64,000 nucleotides of DNA from Sphingopyxis chilensis. Lineage in GTDB: Bacteria; Pseudomonadota; Alphaproteobacteria; Sphingomonadales; Sphingomonadaceae. The notes beneath the pieces were generated by a model. It was given only the letters and a program-made list of their open reading frames with translations. It was not told the DNA's origin and did no database searches. Positions within the stretch are counted from its first letter, which is position 1. The number at the start of each line of letters is the position of its first letter. Location: positions 3,195,501-3,259,500 of the forward strand of contig NZ_CP142394.1 of assembly GCF_035930445.1 (NCBI RefSeq), given 5' to 3'. This document shows, piece after piece, positions 44,000 through 53,591 of the stretch. A program made the translations under genes and the position numbers.

Positions 44000-46186
44000 A
44001 TGGCGAAACGGGTCTGGACGACCGCGCTGCTGGGCTGCGCGGCACTGGCATTGGCTTCATGCAACGCGTCCAAGAATGAGAGCGCCTCGGGCGGAGGCGC
44101 GCTCGACGAAGCCGAAAGGGCCAGCGAGACCCTGCTCAAGACCGGCGGCAACGGCGACGATTGGGGCGCTATCGGTTACAGCTACGACGAGCAGCGCTTC
44201 AGCCCACTGACCGATATCAACGACCAGAATGTCGGCACCCTCGGCATCGCGTGGACCGCCGACCTCGACGATGCGCGCGGGCAGGAAGCGACGCCCGTGG
44301 TCGTCGACGGCGTGATGTACGTGACCCACGCCTGGTCGAAAGTCAGCGCCTGGGACGCCGCGACAGGCAAACCGCTATGGAAATTCGATCCCAAGGTCCC
44401 CGGCGAACGCGCGGTTTCGGCCTGCTGCGACGTCGTCAACCGCGGCGTTGCCGTCTGGGGCGACAAGCTCTTCGTCGGCGCGCTCGACGGGCGGCTGATC
44501 GCGCTCGACAAGAAGACCGGCAAGGAGCTCTGGTCGACGCAGACCTTCGATACGTCGAAACCTTACACCATCACCGGCGCGCCGCGCGTCGTGAAGGACA
44601 TGGTGCTGATCGGCAACGGCGGCGCCGAATTCGGCGTGCGCGGCTATGTCACCGCCTATGACGCGGACACCGGCAAGGAGCGGTGGCGCTTCTACACCGC
44701 ACCCAACCCGACGAAGGCGAAGGACGGCGCCGCCTCCGACGACATTTTCGCCACCAAGGGCAACGCCACTTGGTCCGACACGGGCGAGTGGCAGACCTCG
44801 GGCGGCGGCGGCACCGTGTGGGACGCGATCGTTTACGACAAGGATCTCGACCAGGTCTATCTGGGGGTCGGCAACGGCAATCCGTGGAACCATGGGACGC
44901 GATCGAACGGCGAGGGCGACAACTGGTTCCTGTCGTCAATCGTCGCGGTCGATGCCAGCACCGGCGCGTATAAATGGCATTATCAGGAAACGCCCGGCGA
45001 GACGTGGGACTATACCGCGACCCAGCCGATCATCCTCGCGGAGCAGGCGGTGAACGGGAAGCCGGTCAAGGTGCTGTACCACGCGCCGAAGAACGGCTTC
45101 TTCTTCACGATCGACCGCGCCACCGGCACGTTGATCGACGCCAAGCCCTTCGTCGACGGGATCAACTGGGCGAGCGGATATGACCTGACGACAGGCCGGC
45201 CGATCGAAAATCCCGAGGCGCGCTTCTACAAGACGGGCAAGCCTTTCATCGCGATCCCCGGCGCACTCGGCGCGCACAACTGGCACCCGATGAGCTTCAA
45301 CCCGGCGACAGGGCTCGTCTACATTCCGGCGCAGCAGATTCCGCAGGGCTATCTGGCTGACATGAACGAGCTCGACCGGCGCAAGGTCGTGGGGTTCAAT
45401 ATCGGCACCTCGCTGACGGGCACGATGATGCCCGACGACAAGGCCGCATATCGCGCCGCGGTCGCCGCGACCACCGGGCGCCTCGTCGCCTTCGATCCGC
45501 GCACCGGCAAGGTCGCCTGGGCCGTCGATCATCCCGCGGCGTGGAACGGCGGCACCATGACGACCGCAGGCAACCTCGTCTTCCAGGGCACGAGCACCGG
45601 GCGTTTCCGCGCCTATGCCGCCGACACCGGCAAGCAGCTGCTCGACCTCGACATGCAGTCGGGAATCGTCAGCGCGCCATCGACCTACCGCGTCGGCGGC
45701 GTCCAATATGTCGCCTTCCAGACGAGCAAGGGCGGTGCCTTCCCGCTCGTCGCCGGGGTCGCGGGCGGCGTGACGCGCAAGGTTCCCAACATCCCGCGCC
45801 TCGTCGTGATGAAGATCGGCGGCACGGTGAAGCTCCCCGCTCCGCCGGCAACGACGACGCTCGCGTGGAATCCGCCCCCGCAGTTCGGCACGCCGGCGCA
45901 AATCGCGGCAGGCAAGGCGCATTTCGGACGCTATTGCATCGTCTGCCATGGCGACAGCGCGATCGGCAACGGCTTCACCCCCGACCTCCGCGTCTCGGGC
46001 ACGCTCGCCAACGCCGATGCGTGGAAGTCGGTGATCATCGACGGCGCGCTCAAGGATCGCGGCATGGTGAGTTTCGCCAAGGTGCTGACGCCCGCCGATG
46101 CCGAGGCGCTTCGCGCCTATGTCATCGACCGGTCGAACTGGACGAAAGCGAACCTGCCCGACGCCTCGGCGCCGATGGGGCGGTGA
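44000..46186 (+). CDS. PQQ-dependent quinohaemoprotein alcohol dehydrogenase (lipoprotein)
   Basis: This is a 728-residue protein. A lipobox LASC gives a lipidated N-terminus. The first about 600 residues are the eight-bladed PQQ propeller, with the adjacent disulfide cysteines C142-C143 (SACCDVV), several W-motif repeats (DKKTGKELW, DADTGKERW) and the catalytic Asp337 in WDYT. The residue two after it is Thr339, not Asp, which points to calcium rather than a lanthanide. The C-terminal domain is cytochrome c (C646-x-x-C649-H650, CIVCH). It oxidises alcohols in the periplasm. PQQ synthesis genes are not in the window. Confidence 0.93.
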   Translation: MAKRVWTTALLGCAALALASCNASKNESASGGGALDEAERASETLLKTGGNGDDWGAIGYSYDEQRFSPLTDINDQNVGTLGIAWTADLDDARGQEATPVVVDGVMYVTHAWSKVSAWDAATGKPLWKFDPKVPGERAVSACCDVVNRGVAVWGDKLFVGALDGRLIALDKKTGKELWSTQTFDTSKPYTITGAPRVVKDMVLIGNGGAEFGVRGYVTAYDADTGKERWRFYTAPNPTKAKDGAASDDIFATKGNATWSDTGEWQTSGGGGTVWDAIVYDKDLDQVYLGVGNGNPWNHGTRSNGEGDNWFLSSIVAVDASTGAYKWHYQETPGETWDYTATQPIILAEQAVNGKPVKVLYHAPKNGFFFTIDRATGTLIDAKPFVDGINWASGYDLTTGRPIENPEARFYKTGKPFIAIPGALGAHNWHPMSFNPATGLVYIPAQQIPQGYLADMNELDRRKVVGFNIGTSLTGTMMPDDKAAYRAAVAATTGRLVAFDPRTGKVAWAVDHPAAWNGGTMTTAGNLVFQGTSTGRFRAYAADTGKQLLDLDMQSGIVSAPSTYRVGGVQYVAFQTSKGGAFPLVAGVAGGVTRKVPNIPRLVVMKIGGTVKLPAPPATTTLAWNPPPQFGTPAQIAAGKAHFGRYCIVCHGDSAIGNGFTPDLRVSGTLANADAWKSVIIDGALKDRGMVSFAKVLTPADAEALRAYVIDRSNWTKANLPDASAPMGR

Positions 46187-46195
46187 ACTTCCAAA

Positions 46196-46224
46196 TCCTC
46201 CCTGTCGCGAAGCGATGGGGAGGA
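46196..46224 (+). terminator. hairpin after the PQQ dehydrogenase
   Basis: TCCTCCC at 46196-46202 pairs with GGGAGGA at 46218-46224 around a 15-base loop. It starts ten bases after the stop codon. The stem is short and a T-run appears only about 15 bases later, so confidence is modest. Confidence 0.35.
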
Positions 46225-46262
46225 TCAAAAGGCGATCTGCCACTTTTTTGGGCACCCCGATC

Positions 46263-46292
46263 CGCCAATTGCTCACCACTTGGGCAATGGCG
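46263..46292. promoter_or_regulatory. imperfect palindrome upstream of glnB (candidate NtrC site)
   Basis: CGCCAATTGC and GCAATGGCG form an inverted repeat about 50 bases before the sigma-54-like promoter, and its core includes TTGC-N11-GCAA. The CGCCAATTG half is repeated directly at 46331-46339. The distance fits an enhancer site; the sequence is not the textbook TGCACC type. Confidence 0.4.
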
Positions 46293-46337
46293 CAATTTCC
46301 TGCCACAAATCTTACCGAAAGCTTGCGATTCGCCAAT

Positions 46338-46353
46338 TGGCACGGCTCTTGAT
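46338..46353 (+). promoter_or_regulatory. sigma-54-like promoter of glnB-glnA
   Basis: TGGCACGGCTCTTGAT has the -24 GG and the correct 10-base spacing, matching TGGCACG-N4-TTGCW except that the -12 GC is GA. It lies about 115 bases before the glnB start. Nitrogen-controlled sigma-54 promoters ahead of glnBA are common in alphaproteobacteria. Confidence 0.5.
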
Positions 46354-46427
46354 TGGTGCAACATGACGGGGCCTCGCAGCGACTCACGGGTCGCGAACCG
46401 GACCAGGCGGGCCTGATCCGGCTTTGA

Positions 46428-46805
<378 letters not shown>

Positions 46806-46876
46806 ACCCGCCGCTCCCCAACCTGTTCAACTAAACCGGCAGAGCCGGTCATCATCGCAAGAAGGAAGTTCAGACC

Positions 46877-48289
46877 ATGGCTACGAAGCCCAAGGATATC
46901 ATTGCCCGGATCAAGGAAAACGACATTGAGTGGGTCGATCTGCGCTTCACCGATCCGAAGGGCAAGTGGCAGCACCTGACGATGTGCGCCGGCGTGATCG
47001 ACGAGGACGCGCTCGAAGATGGCCTGATGTTCGACGGTTCGTCGATCGAAGGCTGGAAGGCGATCAACGAGTCGGACATGATCCTGATGCCCGATCTCGA
47101 CGCCGTCTATGACGATCCCTTCTCGGCCACCCCGATGCTGGTCATCTTCTGCGACATCGTCGAACCGTCGACCGGCGAAGGCTATGCCCGCGACCCGCGC
47201 ACGACGGCGAAGCGCGCCGAGGCCTATGTCGCCTCGACCGGCGTCGGCGACACCGTCTATGTCGGCCCCGAAGCCGAATTCTTCATGTTCGACGACGTCC
47301 GTTTCGAAACCGGCTATAACAAGTCGGGCTTCGAGATCGACGATATCGAACTGCCGACCAACACCGGTCGCAGCTATGAAGGCGGCAACCTCGGCCACCG
47401 CCCGCGCGCGAAGGGCGGTTACTTCCCCGTCGCGCCGGTCGACAGCGCCGTCGACATCCGCGCCGAGATGGTCTCGACCATGCTCGAAATGGGCCTGCCC
47501 TGCGACAAGCACCACCATGAAGTCGCCGCCGCGCAGCACGAGCTCGGCCTGACCTTCGGCACGCTGACGCAGACCGCCGACCGCATGCAGATCTACAAAT
47601 ATGTCGTCCACCAGGTCGCGCATGCTTATGGCAAGACCGCGACCTTCATGCCGAAGCCGATCAAGGACGATAACGGCAGCGGCATGCACACCCACATCTC
47701 GATCTGGGAAAAGGGCAAGCCGCTCTTCGCGGGCAACGGCTATGCCGGCCTTTCGGACATGTGCCTCTATTTCATCGGCGGTGTCATCAAGCACGCCAAG
47801 GCGCTGAACGCCTTCACCAACCCGACGACGAACAGCTACAAGCGCCTCGTCCCCGGCTTCGAAGCGCCGGTGCTGCTCGCCTATTCGAGCCGCAACCGTT
47901 CGGCCTCGTGCCGCATCCCCTATGGCGCCGGCGCCAAGGCGAAGCGCGTCGAATTCCGCTTCCCCGACGCGATGGCGAACCCCTATCTCTGCTATTCGGC
48001 GCTGCTGATGGCGGGCCTCGACGGCATTCAGAACAAGATCCACCCCGGCGACGCGATGGACAAGAATCTGTACGACCTGCCGCCCGAGGAACTGGCCGAA
48101 GTCCCGACCGTCTGCGGCTCGCTTCGCGAAGCGCTCGACAGCCTGATGGCCGACCACGACTTCCTGCTGAAGGGCGACGTGTTCAGCAAGGACCAGATCG
48201 AAGCCTATGTCGAGCTCAAGTGGGCCGAAGTTTACAACTTCGAACAGACGCCGAGCCCGGTCGAGTTCGACATGTACTACAGCGCCTGA
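46877..48289 (+). CDS. glnA: type I glutamine synthetase
   Basis: This 470-residue enzyme has the GS signatures [47 protein letters not shown] and [22 protein letters not shown]. The adenylylation tyrosine is Tyr399 in [10 protein letters not shown], so GlnE control is expected. It makes glutamine from glutamate and ammonia. The start and spacing fit a glnBA operon driven by the sigma-54-like promoter. Confidence 0.98.
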   Translation: MATKPKDIIARIKENDIEWVDLRFTDPKGKWQHLTMCAGVIDEDALEDGLMFDGSSIEGWKAINESDMILMPDLDAVYDDPFSATPMLVIFCDIVEPSTGEGYARDPRTTAKRAEAYVASTGVGDTVYVGPEAEFFMFDDVRFETGYNKSGFEIDDIELPTNTGRSYEGGNLGHRPRAKGGYFPVAPVDSAVDIRAEMVSTMLEMGLPCDKHHHEVAAAQHELGLTFGTLTQTADRMQIYKYVVHQVAHAYGKTATFMPKPIKDDNGSGMHTHISIWEKGKPLFAGNGYAGLSDMCLYFIGGVIKHAKALNAFTNPTTNSYKRLVPGFEAPVLLAYSSRNRSASCRIPYGAGAKAKRVEFRFPDAMANPYLCYSALLMAGLDGIQNKIHPGDAMDKNLYDLPPEELAEVPTVCGSLREALDSLMADHDFLLKGDVFSKDQIEAYVELKWAEVYNFEQTPSPVEFDMYYSA

Positions 48290-48315
48290 TCGCACGCGAT
48301 CAGCGACGCCAAGGA

Positions 48316-48353
48316 GGGCGCCCGGTTCGGGGGAACCGGGCGCCCTTTCCTTT
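48316..48353 (+). terminator. strong intrinsic terminator after glnA
   Basis: GGGCGCCCGGTTC (48316-48328) and GAACCGGGCGCCC (48333-48345) form a perfect 13-base stem with a GGGG loop, followed by TTTCCTTTCC. It lies 27 bases after the glnA stop and separates the operon from the convergent membrane-protein gene. Confidence 0.85.
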
Positions 48354-48374
48354 CCCGCTCCTTTTGCGGACCGT

Positions 48375-49028
48375 CTATTGCGGCGTCATCATGCCCCGGC
48401 GTCCCGCCGCGATGAAGGTGGCGAGCAGAAAGGATCCGAAGGCCAGCGAGATCAGGTCGAGCGGATGCGGCGCGGGGGCCAGCCCTGCCGCGGCAGCTCC
48501 GCCCCAAATCACGCAGACGCCGAGCAACATATTGCCCGTGATCGCCGATGCGTCGATCGTCAGTTGCCGCCACAATTCGTCGAACCGGCGCCACATCGCG
48601 ATCGAGACCAGCGTGCCCGCCACCAGCAACGCCAGCATGATCCAGAACGCCGTCGTCGCCGTCACCGGCGTGGTCGCGCCCTCGACCGTGCTATAGGCAA
48701 GGAGCGTCAGGATCGCGCCAATCGCGATGCAGGTCAGCGCGCTGCCGCTCATGCTCGCGCGTTCCTCGACGAGCTCTTCCGCATCGGCCACGTTGAGCAG
48801 CCGCTGTCCGACCCGAGCCGGAACGGCGATTCCCACTCCGACGAACAATCCCATCAGCAGATAGATCATCCCGATCCCCGCCAATATGATCTGCGACGGC
48901 TGCCAGGCGAGCGCCTCCCCCTCCAGCAGCCGCATCGCCCCGATCATAGCGACTGCGCCCGCGACCGCGCCGGCCAAGGCCTGCAGCCCCATCTTGCGCC
49001 ATGAAATGGCGGGAACCTGCGTCGTCAT
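48375..49028 (-). CDS. hypothetical membrane protein in an HTH-linked module
   Basis: The 217-residue product has about five hydrophobic segments (ALAGAVAGAVAMIGAMRLL, IILAGIGMIYLLMGLFVGVG, ALTCIAIGAILTLLAYS, AFWIMLALLVAGTLVSIAMW and AITGNMLLGVCVIWGG). No family is recognised. Its ATG lies one base after the stop of the small HTH gene, so it is translated with it. Many small XRE regulators of this type control a linked membrane protein. Confidence 0.7.
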   Translation of the reverse strand: MTTQVPAISWRKMGLQALAGAVAGAVAMIGAMRLLEGEALAWQPSQIILAGIGMIYLLMGLFVGVGIAVPARVGQRLLNVADAEELVEERASMSGSALTCIAIGAILTLLAYSTVEGATTPVTATTAFWIMLALLVAGTLVSIAMWRRFDELWRQLTIDASAITGNMLLGVCVIWGGAAAAGLAPAPHPLDLISLAFGSFLLATFIAAGRRGMMTPQ

Positions 49029-49029
49029 A

Positions 49030-49236
49030 TCAGCTCTCCGGAGTCCAATGATCGATGAACAGCTTACGCACGTCCACCTTGAACAAGGCGGCCATCCGCA
49101 AGGCCAGCGGCAGGCTCGGGTCATATTTGTCGGTTTCGACCGCGTTGATCGTCTGGCGCGACACGCTGAGCCGACGGGCCAGTTCGCCCTGGCTCCACCC
49201 CGCACCCTCGCGATGTTCGCGAACCCGATTTTCCAA
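49030..49236 (-). CDS. small XRE-family helix-turn-helix regulator
   Basis: The TTG at 49236 has AAAGGG six bases upstream and gives the family-typical start ENRVREHREGAGWSQ; a GTG at 49251 is the alternative but abuts an operator repeat with no ribosome-binding site. The 68-residue product is a Cro/C1-type HTH: GWSQGELARRLSVSRQTINAVETDKYDPSLPLALRMAALF. It lacks other domains. It probably represses its own promoter at two repeats just upstream. Confidence 0.82.
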   Translation of the reverse strand: MENRVREHREGAGWSQGELARRLSVSRQTINAVETDKYDPSLPLALRMAALFKVDVRKLFIDHWTPES

Positions 49237-49252
49237 CGCACGCCCTTTCACC

Positions 49253-49303
49253 TGTCAAACATTCTTTACAGCCAGCACCTCAGGGTGTCAAACACTCTTT
49301 ACA
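49253..49303. promoter_or_regulatory. two direct TGTCAAACAYTCTTTACA operators, 33 bases apart
   Basis: The 18-base unit occurs at 49253-49270 and 49286-49303, differing at one position. Each is itself a dyad (TGTCAA-N6-TTTACA). The 33-base spacing is about three helical turns, which puts both on the same face. They lie directly upstream of the HTH gene start, as for an autoregulated small XRE repressor. Confidence 0.7.
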
Positions 49304-49374
49304 CCCACGCCCCGCGATTACGCTTTGGTAAGCGGTCGCGGCTAAAAGCTGGACGAGATCGAGGGGGATGTTCG

Positions 49375-49893
49375 ATGATGCGTATCATGATTCTGGCTGC
49401 CGCGACCTTGCTTGCCACCGGCTGCGGCAAGATGATCGAACTGGTGAACCAGACGCGCACCGTCGCCGCGCCGCGGGAAGAAGTGTTCGCCAAAATGTTC
49501 GGCGACGATGGCGCCTTCGCGGGGCTGCCGCTCGTCACCAACGGCGGATCGACGCGGCTCTACGAACTCGTCGCCGAAAAGGGCGAACCCGGGTTCGAAA
49601 AGCTGGTCCCCGACGAAAGGCCTGATGCGTACAAGGTCAAGATCGCCGTCGCGATGGAAATCCCGCGCGAGGCGCATTTGATCTACAGCGTCGACGATGG
49701 TGCGCTCAGCACCGGCCTCAAATTCACTTTCGAGGAGCTGGCGCCCGACCGGACCCGGGTGGCGTTCGCCATCGACGAGCTGACGGGCGACGGTGCGAAA
49801 GGGCTTCAGGTCAATCGATCCGCGCTCAAGCGGATCGCCCGCGACGCGCTGGGCAAGCTCGACGATTTCGAAGAGGTCGACGAGGCGGCCTGA
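49375..49893 (+). CDS. lipoprotein with SRPBCC-like features
   Basis: The 172-residue product starts at the ATG at 49375 with GAGGGGG seven bases before. A lipobox TGCGK gives a lipoprotein. The mature N-terminus, VNQTRTVAAPREEVFAKMF, resembles the opening strand and helix of SRPBCC/polyketide-cyclase-like domains, with later strands FTFEELAPDRTRVAFAID. That family is a guess. The gene is divergent from the HTH module. Confidence 0.65.
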   Translation: MMRIMILAAATLLATGCGKMIELVNQTRTVAAPREEVFAKMFGDDGAFAGLPLVTNGGSTRLYELVAEKGEPGFEKLVPDERPDAYKVKIAVAMEIPREAHLIYSVDDGALSTGLKFTFEELAPDRTRVAFAIDELTGDGAKGLQVNRSALKRIARDALGKLDDFEEVDEAA

Positions 49894-49988
49894 CGCGCTT
49901 TCCCGATAATTCCGGACAGCGCGGTTGCGCCGACCGTTCGCACATGCCACCTTGCCGCGACCAAAATCGCAAAAAGGGGTTCTGGATC

Positions 49989-51464
49989 ATGCGGATATGC
50001 GTCTTTTTCCTTGCCCCGCTGCTCCTGACCGGCTGCGGTGGCGGAGGGAGCGATGGCGGAACGCCTCCCGGGCCGAATGCCCCGCCGGAATTCACGTCAC
50101 TCCAGACCGCGAGCATCGCCGAAAACAGCATTGCCGCCTATCAGGCAGCGGCCACCGATCCCGACGGCGACGCGCTGACCTTCGCTATCGACGGCGGCGC
50201 CGACGCGGCGCGCTTTTCGATCACCGCCGCCGGTGCGCTGCGCTTCGACCCCGCCCCCGACTATGACCTTCCGGGCGATGCCGACGGCGACAATGTCTAT
50301 TCGGTGCGGATCGGCGTCAGCGACGGCCGAGCGAGTATCACCCAGACGGTCAATGTCTCGGTGACCAATTCGAAGGAGGGCATATCGGTCCAGCGCGTCG
50401 GCACCGGCTTTGATCAGCCGACCTTCCTCCTCGGCATCCCGGGCAGCAGCGACGTCTATGTGCTGGAAAAGGCCGGGGCCGTCTATCGCCTGACCCCCTC
50501 GACCGGAGCGAAGACGCTGCTCTTCACGATCGGCAATCTGTCGACCGATGGCGAGCGCGGCCTGCTCGGCATGGCGCTATTGCCCGATCCCGCGAATTCC
50601 GATCGCTTCATGATCTATTGCACCAATGCGGCCGGCGACATCGAGATTCGCGAATATGGTTTTGGCGCCACGCCGCGGCTGCTGGCCACGCTTTCGATTC
50701 CGCATCCCGGGGCGAACAACCATAATGGCGGCGCGATGGCCTTTGGCCCCGACGGCTTTCTCTACGTCGGAGTAGGCGACGGCGGCGGCGCAGGCGATCC
50801 CGGCAACAACGCCCAGAACCCCAATTCGCGGCTCGGCAAGATATTGCGGATCAGGGTGGTCGCCGACCCCTATGCCGGCACTTCGCCGACCTTTTTCACG
50901 CCTGCCCCGGGCAATCCCTATCTGGCGGGCGGCGGCGATCCTTATGTCTTCGCGCTCGGCCTGCGCAATCCGTTCCGTTTTTCCTTCTCCGGATCGACAC
51001 TGATCATCGGTGACGTCGGACAGGGTGCGGTCGAAGAAATCGATATGGTGACGACCAGCCAACCCGGGCTCAATTTCGGCTGGCGTTTCAAGGAAGGATC
51101 CCAGCCCTATACCGGTACCATCCCCGGCGGCCTGACCGATCCGGTCGCCGAATATGGTCACGGCGACGGCCCGCGGCAGGGCAACTCGGTTACCGGCGGT
51201 TATGTCTATCGCGGCCCGGTAGCCTCGCTGCAGGGTCAATATGTCTTCGCCGACTTCGTCTCGGACAATATCTGGACGGTACCCTTCTCCGGCCTCGTCC
51301 CCGGGCAGACGCTCGCGTCGTCGCGTTTCGCGCGGCGGAACGAGGATTTCGCGCCTGATGCGGGGACGCTGAACTCGATTGCCTCCTTTGGCGAGGACAG
51401 CGCGGGCAATCTGTTCCTCGTCAGCCTCGGCGGCGATATTTTCATGGTGCGGCAAGGAACCTGA
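49989..51464 (+). CDS. PQQ-dependent sugar dehydrogenase-like lipoprotein with cadherin-like domain
   Basis: From the ATG at 49989 the product is 491 residues; AAGGGG lies ten bases upstream. The lipobox is LTGCGGGG. Residues about 30-130 are a cadherin/dystroglycan-like repeat (ATDPDGDALTFAIDGG). The rest is a soluble glucose dehydrogenase-type propeller, with GERGLLGMALLPDP, NHNGGAMAFGPDGFLYVGVGDGGGAGDPGNNAQ, and LRNPFRFSF. Such proteins (sGDH/Asd/YliI-type) oxidise aldose sugars. PQQ use is known for the family and not proven for this one. Confidence 0.85.
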   Translation: MRICVFFLAPLLLTGCGGGGSDGGTPPGPNAPPEFTSLQTASIAENSIAAYQAAATDPDGDALTFAIDGGADAARFSITAAGALRFDPAPDYDLPGDADGDNVYSVRIGVSDGRASITQTVNVSVTNSKEGISVQRVGTGFDQPTFLLGIPGSSDVYVLEKAGAVYRLTPSTGAKTLLFTIGNLSTDGERGLLGMALLPDPANSDRFMIYCTNAAGDIEIREYGFGATPRLLATLSIPHPGANNHNGGAMAFGPDGFLYVGVGDGGGAGDPGNNAQNPNSRLGKILRIRVVADPYAGTSPTFFTPAPGNPYLAGGGDPYVFALGLRNPFRFSFSGSTLIIGDVGQGAVEEIDMVTTSQPGLNFGWRFKEGSQPYTGTIPGGLTDPVAEYGHGDGPRQGNSVTGGYVYRGPVASLQGQYVFADFVSDNIWTVPFSGLVPGQTLASSRFARRNEDFAPDAGTLNSIASFGEDSAGNLFLVSLGGDIFMVRQGT

Positions 51465-51516
51465 GCGCGCCGCCGCGGCTTCCTTTGCGGGGGACGTAAC
51501 CCGCGAAGGAGCCATC

Positions 51517-52128
51517 ATGGCCGCCCCCCTTACCGCCACCGCCATCAATTGCTCGCTCTCGTCCGGCGGGCGCAAAAGCTCGACCGACGCGATGATCGCG
51601 GTGCTCGCCGAACATTTCGAAGCGCAAGGCGTGACGGTCGCCGACCCGATCCGGATCGCCGCGCACCGCGTCAGATGGGGCGTAAGGTCGAACGAGGGTC
51701 CGGACGACGACTGGCCGCAGATCCGCGAGCGCATCCTCGCCGCCGACATATTGATCTTTGGCACGCCGATCTGGATGGGCCAGCCGTCGAGCGTAGCCAA
51801 GCTGGTCATGGAGCGAATGGACGCCTTCCTGTCCGAAACCGACGACAAGGCGCGGATGCCAAGTTACTCCAAGGTCGCGGTTGCCGCGATCGTCGGCAAC
51901 GAGGATGGCGCGCACCATGTCTCGTCGCAGATATTCCAGGCGCTGAACGATGTCGGCTGGACGATCCCTGCGGTCGCGGCCTGCTATTGGGTCGGCGAGG
52001 CGATGGGATCAACCGATTTCAAGGACCTCGAACACCGGCCGCGCAAAGTCACCGAAACCGCGAAGATGGTCGCCGCCAACGCCGCGCATCTCGCGCGATT
52101 GCTGAAGCAGTCGCCCTATCCCGGCTGA
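51517..52128 (+). CDS. NAD(P)H-dependent oxidoreductase, flavodoxin family
   Basis: The 203-residue product starts at the ATG with GAAGGAG upstream. The flavodoxin-like fold is shown by AINCSLSSGGRKSSTDAMIAV (FMN phosphate loop), ADILIFGTPIWMGQPSSVAKLVMERMDAF and KVAVAAIVGNEDGAHHV. It probably reduces quinones or acts as a WrbA-like redox protein. The physiological substrate is unknown. Confidence 0.83.
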   Translation: MAAPLTATAINCSLSSGGRKSSTDAMIAVLAEHFEAQGVTVADPIRIAAHRVRWGVRSNEGPDDDWPQIRERILAADILIFGTPIWMGQPSSVAKLVMERMDAFLSETDDKARMPSYSKVAVAAIVGNEDGAHHVSSQIFQALNDVGWTIPAVAACYWVGEAMGSTDFKDLEHRPRKVTETAKMVAANAAHLARLLKQSPYPG

Positions 52129-52185
52129 CGAGGTTGCGGCGGGTGGTCGGAGGCGGCAGAAGGGAGGCATCAGGAGGAGTCTTCC

Positions 52186-53496
52186 ATGAAATCAATGCCG
52201 CTTGCCGCGCTCGTCGCCCTTCAACTCGCGCTCGCGCCCGCCGCACATGCGAAGCTCAGTCAAACCGAAAGCGGTATGGCAAAAACGGTCGAGGCCGAAG
52301 GCGATCGCAGCCTCGCGCTGCTCGAAAAACTGGTCAACCAGAACAGCGGCTCGCTCAACCTCGAGGGGGTCGAGAAGGTCGGGGCGATGATGCGCGCCGA
52401 ACTCGAACCGCTGGGTTTCAAGGTCGAATGGAAACCGATGCGCGATACCGGCCGCGCCGGCCACCTGATCGCGACGCATGTCGGCAAGCCCGATACCAAG
52501 CGCCTGCTGCTGATCGCGCACCTCGACACGGTGTTCGAACCCGACTCGCCCTTCCAGTGCTTCGAGCGCATGGGCGACAAGGCCAAGGGTCCGGGTGTCG
52601 GCGACGACAAGGGCGGAATGGTCGTCGTCGTCGCGGCGCTGCGCGCGATGCACAAGGCGGGCACGCTGAAGGACGCGAACATCGAATTTCACATGACGGG
52701 CGACGAGGAGGACACCGGCGATCCGCTCGATGCGGCGCGCGCCGATCTGATCGCGGCCGGCAAGCGCGTCGATGTCGCGCTCGGATTTGAAGGCCTCGTC
52801 CGCGATAACGGCGCGGACATGAGTTCGATCGCGCGCCGGTCGTCCGAAAGCTGGCAGGTCACCGCGACGGGCAAGACGGGGCACAGCTCCGGGATTTTCA
52901 GCGCCGATGCCGGCGACGGGGCGATCTATGAACTCGCGCGCGTCATCCACCGCTTTCGCACCGAGCTGCCCGAGCCCAACCTGACCTTCAACGTCGGGCT
53001 GGTCGCGGGGGGCGAGCAGGTGTCGCTCGACGAAGGCAAGATCCGCGCGAGCGCCAACGGCAAGACCAACATCATCGCCGCGACCGCGATCGCGCGCGGC
53101 GACCTGCGCACGCTTTCGGCCGAACAGGCGGCGCGCGTGAAGGCGAAGATGGCGGCGATCGTCGCCGATCATGCTCCGGGCGCCGGCGCGACCCTCGCCT
53201 TCGACCCCGGCGGCTATCCGGCGATGGCGCCGACCGACGGCAATCGCGCGCTGCTGACGCGACTCAACGCCGTCAACCGCGACCTCGGCCTCGCCGAAAT
53301 GGCGGCGCTCGATCCGCTCAAGCGCGGCGCCGCCGACATCAGCTTCGTCGCGCCGCACGTCGACAGCCTCGCAGGACTCGGCGCCTATTCCACCGGCGAC
53401 CACGGGCCCGAGGAGACGGTCGATATTCCCAGCATCGCGCGCCAGGCGACGCGCGCCGCCATATTGATGTCACGACTTTCCGCTGAAAAGCGCTGA
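52186..53496 (+). CDS. exported M20-family metallo-hydrolase (glutamate carboxypeptidase-like)
   Basis: The 436-residue product has a signal peptide (LAALVALQLALAPAAHA) and AGGAGGAG upstream. The catalytic motifs are LLLIAHLDTVF, GPGVGDDKGGMVVVVAALRA, EFHMTGDEEDTGDP, and a C-terminal ADISFVAPHVDSLAGLGAYS. The order matches CPG2-like carboxypeptidases. It is likely a periplasmic peptidase releasing C-terminal residues. It differs from the Tat-exported M20 protein at 27.9 kb in having the normal HxD motif. Confidence 0.9.
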   Translation: MKSMPLAALVALQLALAPAAHAKLSQTESGMAKTVEAEGDRSLALLEKLVNQNSGSLNLEGVEKVGAMMRAELEPLGFKVEWKPMRDTGRAGHLIATHVGKPDTKRLLLIAHLDTVFEPDSPFQCFERMGDKAKGPGVGDDKGGMVVVVAALRAMHKAGTLKDANIEFHMTGDEEDTGDPLDAARADLIAAGKRVDVALGFEGLVRDNGADMSSIARRSSESWQVTATGKTGHSSGIFSADAGDGAIYELARVIHRFRTELPEPNLTFNVGLVAGGEQVSLDEGKIRASANGKTNIIAATAIARGDLRTLSAEQAARVKAKMAAIVADHAPGAGATLAFDPGGYPAMAPTDGNRALLTRLNAVNRDLGLAEMAALDPLKRGAADISFVAPHVDSLAGLGAYSTGDHGPEETVDIPSIARQATRAAILMSRLSAEKR

Positions 53497-53591
53497 GCTG
53501 TCGCAATTGGCAGTTGGCCTTTGCTTGATTCATCCGCCACAGTGATTAGGTAGCAATCCGAGACGGATTCACCGCCGATGGGAGACAGGAC

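Noticed and set aside
44000..46186. Lanthanide-dependent (XoxF-type) alcohol dehydrogenase
   Set aside because: The residue two after the catalytic Asp is Thr rather than Asp, and a cytochrome domain is fused, so a calcium quinohaemoprotein is the better call.
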